Source of the DNA: Arachnia propionica
Lineage (GTDB): Bacteria > Actinomycetota > Actinomycetes > Propionibacteriales > Propionibacteriaceae
DNA: 64,000 nucleotides
Assembly: GCF_037055325.1 (NCBI RefSeq)
Contig: NZ_CP146373.1
Coordinates: 992,001 to 1,056,000 of the forward strand
Direction of reading: 5' to 3'
The notes beneath the pieces are model-generated. The model ran no database searches. It saw only the letters and a program-made list of their open reading frames with translations, and was not told where the DNA came from. Shown here in pieces: positions 56,929 through 64,000 of this stretch (within the stretch, counting starts at the first letter, position 1; each line of letters starts with the position of its first letter). A program made the position numbers and the translations under genes.

Positions 56929-58840
56929 CAGCAAGAAGAGCAAACTCGAAATCGTCGTGCTCGCTGAAACCGCGAAAGCCGTCAACGCGTTGAAGAACTT
57001 CACCAAGAACGCCGGCCTGGACGGCATGATCTCCCACGTTGGGAAACTCGGTGCCGCCGCCGGAGCTACTCTCGGTGGCCTCGGCGCGGCCGCCGGGGTG
57101 TACCTCAAAGGCGCCATCGGAGAAGCCGGGAACCTGGAACAATCCATCGGGGCTATCGACACCGTCTTCAAAACCAACACCGCCCAGATGCATGAATGGG
57201 CCAAAGGAGCCCAAAACTCCGTCGGGCTCTCGAGGGACAGCTACAACCAGTTGGCGACCGTCATCGGCACCCAACTGAAAAACGGCGGCACCGCCATGGA
57301 CCAGCTCGGCGGTAAAACCAACGAACTCATCAGCCTCGGCGCCGACCTCGCATCCATGTTCGGCGGCACCACCGCCGACGCCGTCGGCGCTCTCTCCTCC
57401 GCCCTGAAAGGCGAACGAGACCCCATCGAACGCTACGGAGTGTCACTCAAGCAAGCTGAGATCGACGCGAAGGCCGCGGCTTTGGGCTTCGAGAAAGTCG
57501 GTGGGAGCTTCAGCAATGAAGCACAGCAGGCAGCCACCTTGGCGTTGATCATGGAGCAAACCAAAGACGCTCACGGGAACTTCGCGAAGGAAGCCGACAC
57601 CGTGCAAGGCAAGCAGCAACGCCTAGCAGCGTGGTGGGGCAACCTGTCCCAGAAGATCGGTACCGCGTTCCTGCCCGCGATCTCGGCCGCCGCGGACTAC
57701 ATCACCGCCAACGCCGTGCCCGTCCTCGAGGAATGGGGCAACGTCATCGCCGAACAAGCCGGCCCCGCCCTCGAACAGCTCGGGCAATGGATCACCGGCA
57801 CCGTCCTGCCCGCCCTGACCGTCCTCGGTCAATGGATCGGCGTCAACATCCTGCCCATCCTGCAAGGCTGGGCCACCACCCTCACCACCCAGCTATGGCC
57901 AGCCCTCCAACAATTCGGGCAATGGCTCCTCGACTCCCAAGGCTGGCTGTTGCCCATCGCCGCCGCCATCGGCGGCATCGTCCTCGCCTTCCAAGCCTGG
58001 ACCGCAGCCACCGCAGCATGGGAAGCCATCACCAAACTCGCAGCCGCAGCCCAAGCGATCTTCAACGCTGTGCTGGCCGCCAACCCGATTGGGTTGATCG
58101 CTCTCGCGGTGGCTGGGGCTGTTGCTGCTTTGATGTATCTGTGGAACACGAATGAGGGGTTCCGTAACGCACTCATAGCCGCGTGGAATGCGGTCACCGG
58201 GTCCCTGCAATCCCTCGGTGGCTGGTTCAAGTCCGTCTTTGACGGTGCCGTGAACACCGTCACCGGATTCGTCTCCGGAGCCCGGCAGAAGTTCAACGAC
58301 GCAGTCAACGCCGTCTCCGGGTTCGCCCGCGGTGTCGGCCAGAAGGTCAACGACGTCATCACGTTCTTCCGGAACCTACCCGGCCAGATATGGCAGGCCC
58401 TCTCCGGCATCGGCTCCCGACTCGCTGAAATCGGCGGCAACATGATCTCCTCCCTCGCCAACGCCCTCAGCCCCGGCGCGATCGTCAACAAGATCCGGCA
58501 GGTCATCGGCGACGTCATCGGATTCGCGAAACGCCTACTCGGCATCGCGTCCCCCTCGAAGGTGTTCGCCGGTATCGGCCGTAACACCGCTGCCGGTCTC
58601 GCCCTCGGTCTCGGCGCCGGACTCCCCGACGTCCGGAAAGCAGCCACCGCCATGGCCAACGCCGTCACCGCCTCCGGTACCCCCGACCCGCTCACCACCC
58701 CCGGCTACGCCTTCGCCGGCCCCGGCAATACCGGCATCAACCTGACCATCAACCTCCACAGCCTCAAACCCTCTTATGAGGTCGCACGCGACATCGCCGA
58801 CGCCGTGGAAGACGTGTTCCGAAGGAGGGGCCGTGTCTGA
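56918..58840 (+). CDS. tape measure protein
   Basis: 640 residues from GTG 56918. It has a helical N-terminal part with ALSSALKGERDPIERYGVSL, a hydrophobic transmembrane-like central region (about 340-410) and repeated VSGFARGVGQKVND-type segments. The end has LLGIASPSKVFAGIGRNTA, a common phage tail motif. Its modest length predicts a short tail for a siphovirus. Confidence 0.9.
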   Translation: MAGNSKKSKLEIVVLAETAKAVNALKNFTKNAGLDGMISHVGKLGAAAGATLGGLGAAAGVYLKGAIGEAGNLEQSIGAIDTVFKTNTAQMHEWAKGAQNSVGLSRDSYNQLATVIGTQLKNGGTAMDQLGGKTNELISLGADLASMFGGTTADAVGALSSALKGERDPIERYGVSLKQAEIDAKAAALGFEKVGGSFSNEAQQAATLALIMEQTKDAHGNFAKEADTVQGKQQRLAAWWGNLSQKIGTAFLPAISAAADYITANAVPVLEEWGNVIAEQAGPALEQLGQWITGTVLPALTVLGQWIGVNILPILQGWATTLTTQLWPALQQFGQWLLDSQGWLLPIAAAIGGIVLAFQAWTAATAAWEAITKLAAAAQAIFNAVLAANPIGLIALAVAGAVAALMYLWNTNEGFRNALIAAWNAVTGSLQSLGGWFKSVFDGAVNTVTGFVSGARQKFNDAVNAVSGFARGVGQKVNDVITFFRNLPGQIWQALSGIGSRLAEIGGNMISSLANALSPGAIVNKIRQVIGDVIGFAKRLLGIASPSKVFAGIGRNTAAGLALGLGAGLPDVRKAATAMANAVTASGTPDPLTTPGYAFAGPGNTGINLTINLHSLKPSYEVARDIADAVEDVFRRRGRV

Positions 58841-60206
58841 CGGACCCGAATACTACGACGCCCCGCCACGTGTCGAAGTGTGGGTGATGGACCCCGCCGC
58901 CGAAGGCTTCCGGCTCGACAAAACCCCCCTCAACTCCCTCAACCCCCTCCAAGCAGCCCACGTCGCCAACGCCTTCACCCTCGACTCCAGAAGCAACGGT
59001 CGTCTGAACAACGACCGGCTCTACCCCGTCGGCCCTGGAATGGTATGGCTGAATATCACCCAATGGATCACATCCATTCGCACATCCCAATCCCAGCAGG
59101 ACACCGCCGACATGGCCCCCGACGCCGGGTCCTGCGAAATCCAGTTCCTCAACGCACCCAGCTTCACCACCCTGCCCGTCTACGCCGGCACCCCCATCCG
59201 CATCATCCGCACCGGCGCCTTGAAGCACTACCTCACAGGCGAATGGCTCACGGAAGACGAAATCGCGTGGTGCGGCCATGTTGAGGACATCTCCGAGACA
59301 TGGGACAAAACCACGGCCCGGAAAACCACGACCCTGACCGCGGTAGACGGCGTCGCCCGGCTCTCCGACATCACCCGCTACGGCCGCCGCGGAGAAGGTG
59401 TTTGGATTGGCTGCCTCCGTGACCTGCTGACCTCCAGCCCCTACGCCGACCTGCCCATCGGGCTGCCCTTCCAACGAACCCCTCCGCCCGGCGGGGAACC
59501 CTGGTGCTGCGGCACCGTCTACGAAGGCCCCCTATCCCGTCACATATCCATGGTCGCGGCCACCGCCGGACTCATCTGGAACATCATCCCCGACCCGTCC
59601 GGCACCACCTCAGACATCGGCCCCGTCGACCCCGGAGCAGGCATCGGAGAATCCCGACAACGGCTCCGCCTGGTGGATCCCGCCACCGTCCGGAAACCCC
59701 AAGTCGTGTTGACAGACCTGCCCTACGACGAAGCCGGGATCGTGGACTACCGCACCCCCATGCCCTACACCGGAATAGAAATCGCCGGCGGCACCCGGGC
59801 GATCACCTCCGTGGTTGAACTCACCGCACACCGCATCAGCGACGATGGCCACGACGAATCCGTCAACACCACCCACGCGAACCCCACCGCATTAGAGCAA
59901 TGGGGCGTCCGCACCGCCCGCGTCGACGCGGTCCCCATGCCCGGAGATGAAAACCGCGTCGCCGGATACATCCTGGACCGCTCCGCCGACGCCGCCGCCC
60001 GGCCCGTCTCCGTCACCCTCCACGGCCGCCACGCCACCGAAAGCGGCACCTCACCCATCCGCATGCTCACCGCCGTCGACGTATTCCGCCTCGGGCACCG
60101 CTACCGATGCCTTGTCGTCGGCGTGCAAAACCGTTGGGACATCATCACCGATCCCTACCCCCGTCACAAACACACCGTCACCCTCAAACTCGCAAGGAGA
60201 GCATGA
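58833..60206 (+). CDS. minor tail / tail tip protein
   Basis: 457 residues from GTG 58833 with GAAGGAGG upstream. Beta-rich, with MAPDAGSCEIQFLNAPSFTT near residue 90, GHVEDISETWDKTTARKTTT near residue 147, and a C-terminal part like distal tail baseplate proteins. Exact homology not recognised; role from position after the tape measure. Confidence 0.65.
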   Translation: MSDGPEYYDAPPRVEVWVMDPAAEGFRLDKTPLNSLNPLQAAHVANAFTLDSRSNGRLNNDRLYPVGPGMVWLNITQWITSIRTSQSQQDTADMAPDAGSCEIQFLNAPSFTTLPVYAGTPIRIIRTGALKHYLTGEWLTEDEIAWCGHVEDISETWDKTTARKTTTLTAVDGVARLSDITRYGRRGEGVWIGCLRDLLTSSPYADLPIGLPFQRTPPPGGEPWCCGTVYEGPLSRHISMVAATAGLIWNIIPDPSGTTSDIGPVDPGAGIGESRQRLRLVDPATVRKPQVVLTDLPYDEAGIVDYRTPMPYTGIEIAGGTRAITSVVELTAHRISDDGHDESVNTTHANPTALEQWGVRTARVDAVPMPGDENRVAGYILDRSADAAARPVSVTLHGRHATESGTSPIRMLTAVDVFRLGHRYRCLVVGVQNRWDIITDPYPRHKHTVTLKLARRA

Positions 60207-60209
60207 ACC

Positions 60210-60545
60210 ATGCCGGCCCACATGACCTTCCAACCCGGAGCCGTCCTTGAGGCCGCTCACCTCAACGACGCCTGCAACCCCACCACAGCCGCTCACATCC
60301 CCTACGCCGTCGCCACCGGGATCGTCCGCCAACCCTCAGCCGCCGCGGCCAGCATCGCCGTGCAGTTCCCCGTCGGCCGGTTCAGCAAGAAACCCGTCCT
60401 CGCCTTCGGTATCGATTCTGCCTCCGGTGGCGTCAACTGGAACGCCGTCCGTTTCTACAGCCTCAGCACTTCCGGATTCACCGCGTTCCTCAACTCCGGA
60501 GACGGCGCCGAAGTTCACTGGATCGCCATACAGATGGACGCCTGA
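60210..60545 (+). CDS. tail protein with H-type-lectin-like domain
   Basis: 111 residues. AASIAVQFPVGRFSKKPVLA, NWNAVRFYSLSTSGFTAFL and VHWIAIQMDA follow the pattern of H-type lectin domains used by phages to touch surface glycans. Possibly the receptor-binding protein of this small phage. Confidence 0.55.
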   Translation: MPAHMTFQPGAVLEAAHLNDACNPTTAAHIPYAVATGIVRQPSAAAASIAVQFPVGRFSKKPVLAFGIDSASGGVNWNAVRFYSLSTSGFTAFLNSGDGAEVHWIAIQMDA

Positions 60546-60547
60546 CC

Positions 60548-61339
60548 ATGGCCTGGACACTCGCACCGGCCCTGAAGCAGCTGATGGCCGAAGTCAACGC
60601 CCGATGGCCGAACCGTGACCGCACCACGGACGGCACAATCGGCGACTACAAGCATTCACTGACCACCTCCGAACACAACCCCTACGACGAATACGGGGAG
60701 AAGGACCCGGACGGAGTCGTGCGGGCCGTCGACATCGACAAGGACGGCATCCACGTTCCCACCCTGCTGAACGCCACCATCGGGGATAGCAGAGTCCACT
60801 ACGTGATCTACAACAAGATCATCTACAGCTGCCACTACGGATGGCGTGCCCGCCCCTACCACGGGGAAGACCCCCACACCGGACACATCCACATCAGTTT
60901 GCGCAACAACACCTCCGAGCACTGCGATCCCGCCCTGGTGCTCGCCGCACAGAAGAACACCCGCCCATGGCTCACCGGCACCGCCGGCCGAACCGAAACC
61001 GATATCTGGGAGACCCCAATGGACAAACAAAACAAAGAAGAACTCGCCCAAATCATCGACTTCAAGGTGTGGCGCACCTACATCCCTGACTGCGGCTACT
61101 TCGACGAAGTCGTAAAAGACCTGGCCGTCCGCGTCAAGGAACTCTCCGAAGACCTCGCGGACGTGCGCCGCGGGGGACCCGACCCCGAATACACACCGGT
61201 CAACCAAGAGCTCGCAGACACCAAGAGCGGTGTCCGCGCACTGGCGGCCAAGGCCGACGCTCTGGAATCCAAGGTCGACGCTCTGGAATCCAAGCTGGAC
61301 ACCATCCTCAAGGTCCTCGGTAATGCCGACGCCCGGTGA
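60548..61339 (+). CDS. endolysin, M15-like peptidase with C-terminal coiled coil
   Basis: 263 residues. The N-terminal 140 residues carry a zinc peptidase pattern: LTTSEHNPYDEYGEKDPDG, VVRAVDIDKDG and DPHTGHIHISL (His/Asp/His ligands) as in actinophage lysins. The C-terminal part ends in a heptad-like repeat (ADALESKVDALESKLDTIL) that may oligomerise it instead of a cell-wall binding domain. Followed by two holin-like genes. Confidence 0.8.
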   Translation: MAWTLAPALKQLMAEVNARWPNRDRTTDGTIGDYKHSLTTSEHNPYDEYGEKDPDGVVRAVDIDKDGIHVPTLLNATIGDSRVHYVIYNKIIYSCHYGWRARPYHGEDPHTGHIHISLRNNTSEHCDPALVLAAQKNTRPWLTGTAGRTETDIWETPMDKQNKEELAQIIDFKVWRTYIPDCGYFDEVVKDLAVRVKELSEDLADVRRGGPDPEYTPVNQELADTKSGVRALAAKADALESKVDALESKLDTILKVLGNADAR

Positions 61340-61649
61340 CCTGGCACTCCTGATCACCGCCTTCGCCGCGCTGCTGACTGCCGTCGGCGGCGTGGCGAAG
61401 ATCGTGACCGACAAACTCGACGTGGTCCGTGGCGAAGTCAAAGCCGCCACGGACCGAATCGCCGGCGCCGACGAAACATCAGCCCGTCACACCGACGCTG
61501 TCCTCACCGAACTACAAGCACTACGCCGCAGCAACGACCGCACCGCCGACAGCGTCGTGCAACTCGGAGAACGATTCTCCCGAGCCGACAAGGAACACGC
61601 CCGCATGTGGCGGGCCATCAACGCACTCCAAGAAAGGAACACCGCATGA
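61323..61649 (+). CDS. holin-like membrane protein with coiled coil
   Basis: 108 residues from ATG 61323, overlapping the lysin by 17 bases. One N-terminal transmembrane helix (LALLITAFAALLTAVGGVAK) and a long charged helix (SVVQLGERFSRADKEHARMW). Either a holin or an accessory of the lysis cassette; overlaps the next gene by four bases. Confidence 0.6.
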   Translation: MPTPGDLALLITAFAALLTAVGGVAKIVTDKLDVVRGEVKAATDRIAGADETSARHTDAVLTELQALRRSNDRTADSVVQLGERFSRADKEHARMWRAINALQERNTA

Positions 61650-61819
61650 ACCGCATCATCGCCAACCCAGACCTTCGCCGTTGGATCTACGGCATCGCCA
61701 CCGCCGGCCTCGGAGTCCTGCTCGTCTACGGCGTAGTCACCGGCGAGCAGGCCGCGGCATGGTCCGGCCTCGCCATGTCCGTCACCGGTCTGGCCATGGT
61801 CAACACCCCCAAGAGTTAG
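61646..61819 (+). CDS. putative holin
   Basis: 57 residues from ATG 61646 with two transmembrane helices (WIYGIATAGLGVLLVYGVVT and AWSGLAMSVTGLAMV), and charges at both ends. Size, topology and place after the lysin fit a class II holin. Convergent with and overlapping the integrase by four bases. Confidence 0.65.
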   Translation: MNRIIANPDLRRWIYGIATAGLGVLLVYGVVTGEQAAAWSGLAMSVTGLAMVNTPKS

Positions 61820-62658
61820 GCGGCCGCCGCGGCGACCCGCCGGAGCCGATCCGCGTCCGTGGCCACATACCTTTGTGTTGTGGCCACGGACGCATGACCC
61901 AGCAGGCGCGACACCCCCACCACATCCGACGTCGCCCCATACGCCCTAGACGCGAACCGATGCCGCAACGTGTGCGGAGTCCACCCCTCCGGCAGCGTCT
62001 TCGACATCAACTTCCCCACCCACCTCGGCGACAAGTGCCCGCCGTCATTCCCGGGGAACAACCAGCCCTCCTTAGCGCGCAGCCGCACCGCCGCGGCCAG
62101 CCCCGCACCAATCGGAACCGTCCGTTCCTTCGCACCCTTCCCCCGCACCCGCAGCACTGCTCCCAGCAGATCCGTGCCCAGATCCGACGCGTGGATCCGG
62201 GCAATCTCGCCGCGCCGCAACCCGGCCTCAGCAGCCAACCGGAGCATCAACGTCACCCGCTCATCAGCCACCATCAACGCCGACGTCAACGCATCATCCG
62301 GCAAGGGTCTCGGACGCACGTCCCCCGGCCGAACCATCGGCACCGCATCCGCCAGCTCCGGACGCCCCACGTGCCGCCACCAGGACCGCAACGACGACCG
62401 CACCGCCCGGCGTGTCTCCCGCTGCCAATCTCGAGACCCTAGCCACTCCACCAGCGCGGCCCGGGTCACCTCCCCCGGAGACGACCCCAACGCCCGCGCC
62501 AACTGCGCCACATGCGCCCTACGCAACGCCACGGTCTCCCGCGACAACCCCGCAGCACGCAACCCATCAGTCCATTCCCCCATCAGGCCAGCCCACGCAA
62601 CCGGGACCGCCTTCACCCTTGGATCAGTCACCGCCGGAGCGTATCCACCGCTGTCCAC
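61816..62658 (-). CDS. int: tyrosine site-specific integrase
   Basis: 280 residues; GTG 62658 used, GTG at residue 10 (VTDPRVKAV) is an alternative. SAM-like N-terminal core-binding domain (about 20-110) and catalytic domain with R148, K177, H229-x-x-R232, H255 and nucleophile Y264 (LLGHASVATTQRYV). It lacks an arm-binding domain. The protein ends RRVAAAAA, an ssrA-like tail that would favour rapid proteolysis. It integrates at the tRNA-Lys core located 225 bases upstream. Confidence 0.93.
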   Translation of the reverse strand: MDSGGYAPAVTDPRVKAVPVAWAGLMGEWTDGLRAAGLSRETVALRRAHVAQLARALGSSPGEVTRAALVEWLGSRDWQRETRRAVRSSLRSWWRHVGRPELADAVPMVRPGDVRPRPLPDDALTSALMVADERVTLMLRLAAEAGLRRGEIARIHASDLGTDLLGAVLRVRGKGAKERTVPIGAGLAAAVRLRAKEGWLFPGNDGGHLSPRWVGKLMSKTLPEGWTPHTLRHRFASRAYGATSDVVGVSRLLGHASVATTQRYVATDADRLRRVAAAAA

Positions 62659-62680
62659 TGCTCCGCCATCACCCCAGCAA

Positions 62681-62803
62681 TCACCGCGCTGTCTCGCCCG
62701 CGCGGGCCGCCTCCCACCGCCGCCATGTAGTCACTGCCGCACCGCAGCCGACGTCTCCGGCCAGCGCATCCCATTCCTCCCAAGCCTGCTGTGCCGTGGT
62801 CAT
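62681..62803 (-). CDS. 40-residue frame between viral repressor and integrase
   Basis: Frame starting MTTAQQAWEEWDALAG and ending AARAGETAR. Its ATG overlaps (ATGA) the stop that the attP form of the repressor would use, and its stop is 22 bases before the integrase start. In the lysogen it is cut off from the repressor. Possibly an expressed linker gene in the viral genome only. Confidence 0.4.
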   Translation of the reverse strand: MTTAQQAWEEWDALAGDVGCGAAVTTWRRWEAARAGETAR

Positions 62804-62846
62804 GCCGCCACCGCCTGACCATGACGCGGGAACCGGAGGATCGGTG

Positions 62847-62916
62847 TATAGTTCCGTCTTGCACCACCGAAGAACTCCAAACCAGCGGGTTCAGGGTTCG
62901 AGTCCCTGGTGGTGTA
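62847..62916 (+). other. tRNA-like remnant with its own promoter box
   Basis: From 62861 to 62916: GCACCAC, then 19 bases, then the att core with T arm CAGGG/CCCTG and GTGGTGT. The acceptor and T stems of tRNA-Lys are thus present, but the D arm and anticodon arm are missing (56 nt in all). TATAGT (62847-62852, extended by TG) lies nine bases upstream. The transcript would run on into the intact tRNA-Lys at 62941. Confidence 0.55.
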
Positions 62917-62917
62917 C
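62883..62917 (+). repeat. attR core
   Basis: Second copy of the 35-bp core, identical to 47359-47393. It is followed by host spacer TCAGGCCGGG and, 24 bases on, the second tRNA-Lys. Confidence 0.92.
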
Positions 62918-62940
62918 TCAGGCCGGGACGCCGGTCCTGC

Positions 62941-63013
<73 letters not shown>

Positions 63014-63020
63014 CGGCACG

Positions 63021-63038
63021 AAGGCCCCGGGGCCTTTT
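63021..63038 (+). terminator. tRNA-Lys terminator
   Basis: AAGGCCCCGGGGCCTT followed by TT, eight bases after the tRNA. Confidence 0.75.
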
Positions 63039-63043
63039 GTGAA

Positions 63044-63343
63044 TCATGTGTGGTTCCGTCGCCCCAGCGCATAAATGGTGACGGCGAACAACGCCACTCC
63101 GAGGAGCGCACCCCCGATGACCATGAGCCGGTCGGTGCGCCAGCCGTCCTCATCACGCAGTTCACCCTTGATGGCCTGGAACTCATCCGCCACGAAACTT
63201 TTCGCGTCGTCGAGACCCCGTTTGGCGATGTTCGCGGGCTTCACGGAATCAACGAGGTCTTCCATGGCGCCTGCCAAACTTTGACGGTTGCTGGCCAGCT
63301 CTGCGCGGATCTCCTCCACGGTGCGGCTGGTGTCGCTGTCCAT
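63044..63343 (-). CDS. DUF3618 membrane protein
   Basis: 99 residues. An N-terminal helix with TVEEIRAELASNRQSLAGAM is the DUF3618 signature; it is followed by an amphipathic stretch and one C-terminal transmembrane helix (LMVIGGALLGVALFAVTIYA). Function unknown; common in actinobacteria, here next to and divergent from the peroxiredoxin gene. Confidence 0.85.
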   Translation of the reverse strand: MDSDTSRTVEEIRAELASNRQSLAGAMEDLVDSVKPANIAKRGLDDAKSFVADEFQAIKGELRDEDGWRTDRLMVIGGALLGVALFAVTIYALGRRNHT

Positions 63344-63409
63344 TGCTTCCCCTTACTTCAACGATCGAACACCAGCTTAGAGGCTTCCGCGCACCGTAGA
63401 CTGTCGGTC

Positions 63410-63889
63410 ATGACTGCGCGCCTCATCCCGGGTTCCCCGGCCCCTGCCTTCACCCTACCGAACGCGGAAGGAGTCCCGGTTTCGCTCTCCGATCACCCTT
63501 CTCGCGCTGTCATCGTCTACTTCTACCCTGCGGCGATGACACCAGGTTGCACCACCCAGGCGGTGGACTTCACCAACGCGCACACAGCCTTCGCAGCCGC
63601 CGGCTACACCATCATCGGCATCTCCCCGGACACAGTTGAGAAGCTCGCAAAATTCACGACCGGTTCCGATATCGGGTTTCCCCTCCTGTCCGACCCGGAT
63701 CGCGACGTGTTGAACGCCTACGGCGCCTTCGGGACCAAAAAGCTGTACGGCAAAGAGATCGAAGGAGTCCTGCGCTCCACCTTCGTCATCGACGTGGATG
63801 CCGAGGGCAACGGAACCATCCGGGTCGCCCAGTACAACGTGAAGGCGACGGGGCACGTCGCGAAACTGCGCCGTGAGCTTGGTGTCTGA
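63410..63889 (+). CDS. bcp: thioredoxin-dependent peroxiredoxin, Bcp/PrxQ type
   Basis: 159 residues from ATG 63410; a TAGACT box ends seven bases before, so probably leaderless. Reduces hydroperoxides. The normal peroxidatic motif is present as YFYPAAMTPGCTTQAVDF with Cys near residue 49. The usual resolving Cys five residues later is replaced (GCTTQAVD rather than GCTxEAC), so it looks like a 1-Cys form. Confidence 0.92.
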   Translation: MTARLIPGSPAPAFTLPNAEGVPVSLSDHPSRAVIVYFYPAAMTPGCTTQAVDFTNAHTAFAAAGYTIIGISPDTVEKLAKFTTGSDIGFPLLSDPDRDVLNAYGAFGTKKLYGKEIEGVLRSTFVIDVDAEGNGTIRVAQYNVKATGHVAKLRRELGV

Positions 63890-64000
63890 GTTTCTCACCA
63901 TCGACTCCGACGTCGATGACGGAGTGGACGTGGAGTTGGAGGTCAAACGCTCCCGGTTCCTCACCCGGCTGCGCCGCGTTACTTCGGAGGAAACCGCTCG
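63882..64000 (+). CDS. YigZ/IMPACT family protein (5' end only)
   Basis: 39 residues before the window ends, from GTG 63882, overlapping bcp by eight bases. ELEVKRSRFLTRLRRVTSEE matches the start of the IMPACT N-domain (basic SRFxxxLxxVxSxEE pattern). Confidence 0.6.
   Translation, partial: MSEFLTIDSDVDDGVDVELEVKRSRFLTRLRRVTSEETA

Overview
The window is high-G+C actinobacterial chromosome, most likely Propionibacteriaceae (family inferred from gene content and order; genus not determined). The pointers are OpcA beside G6PD, RbpA, WhiA in the rapZ-yvcK-whiA-gap-pgk-tpiA-secG block, single-cytochrome SdhCAB, a biotin-dependent lifestyle with BioQ-like operators, and several genes that look leaderless.

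Layout. 1-7105: a partial GalT/HIT-like gene, the oxidative pentose phosphate genes zwf-opcA-pgl, a double-GNAT protein, and an NfeD/SPFH membrane pair. 7187-14051: rbpA, then secG-tpiA-pgk-gap (lower glycolysis) and whiA-yvcK-rapZ, all on the minus strand. 14118-17306: a biotin ECF transporter (bioY, ecfA, ecfT) divergent from an MFS protein, with a perfect TTGAAC-N3-GTTCAA operator between them; the same palindrome lies before bioB at 42.7 kb. 17428-25806: uvrC, ettA, a pair of dynamin-like GTPases and a PrsW-type protease. 25828-28000: tRNA-Arg, orn and an amidase. 28357-31285: a four-gene type VII secretion effector locus (EbfC-like, EspC-like, large effector, membrane protein). 31523-35146: tRNA-His, a Tat-exported DUF4185 protein, a hydrolase and an alcohol dehydrogenase. 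35207-41089: a tightly coupled operon of four RimK/ITPK-like ATP-grasp proteins, a mannitol-phosphate-dehydrogenase-like enzyme and an MFS transporter; its product is unknown. 41456-47230: an FMN reductase, a small HTH regulator, bioB and sdhCAB.

47359-62917 is a complete-looking but very small (15.5 kb) siphovirus-type prophage in a tRNA-Lys(CTT) gene. It carries repressor, Cro/Xis-like protein, small early genes, HNH, terminase, portal, fused protease-capsid, tail genes with a -1 frameshift chaperone pair, lysis genes and a tyrosine integrase. The strongest finding is here. The repressor gene runs antisense into the att core, so integration changes its C-terminus. The lysogen form has 102 residues ending PEPAD. 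In the rejoined attP the same frame gives 128 residues ending in an ssrA-like QAVAA, and the integrase also ends in VAAAAA. With rep-attP-int order and a divergent small HTH gene, this matches integration-dependent immunity as described for mycobacteriophages BPs, Brujita and Charlie, here outside the mycobacteriophages.

62941-64000: a second intact tRNA-Lys, a DUF3618 protein, a Bcp-type peroxiredoxin and the start of a YigZ/IMPACT gene.
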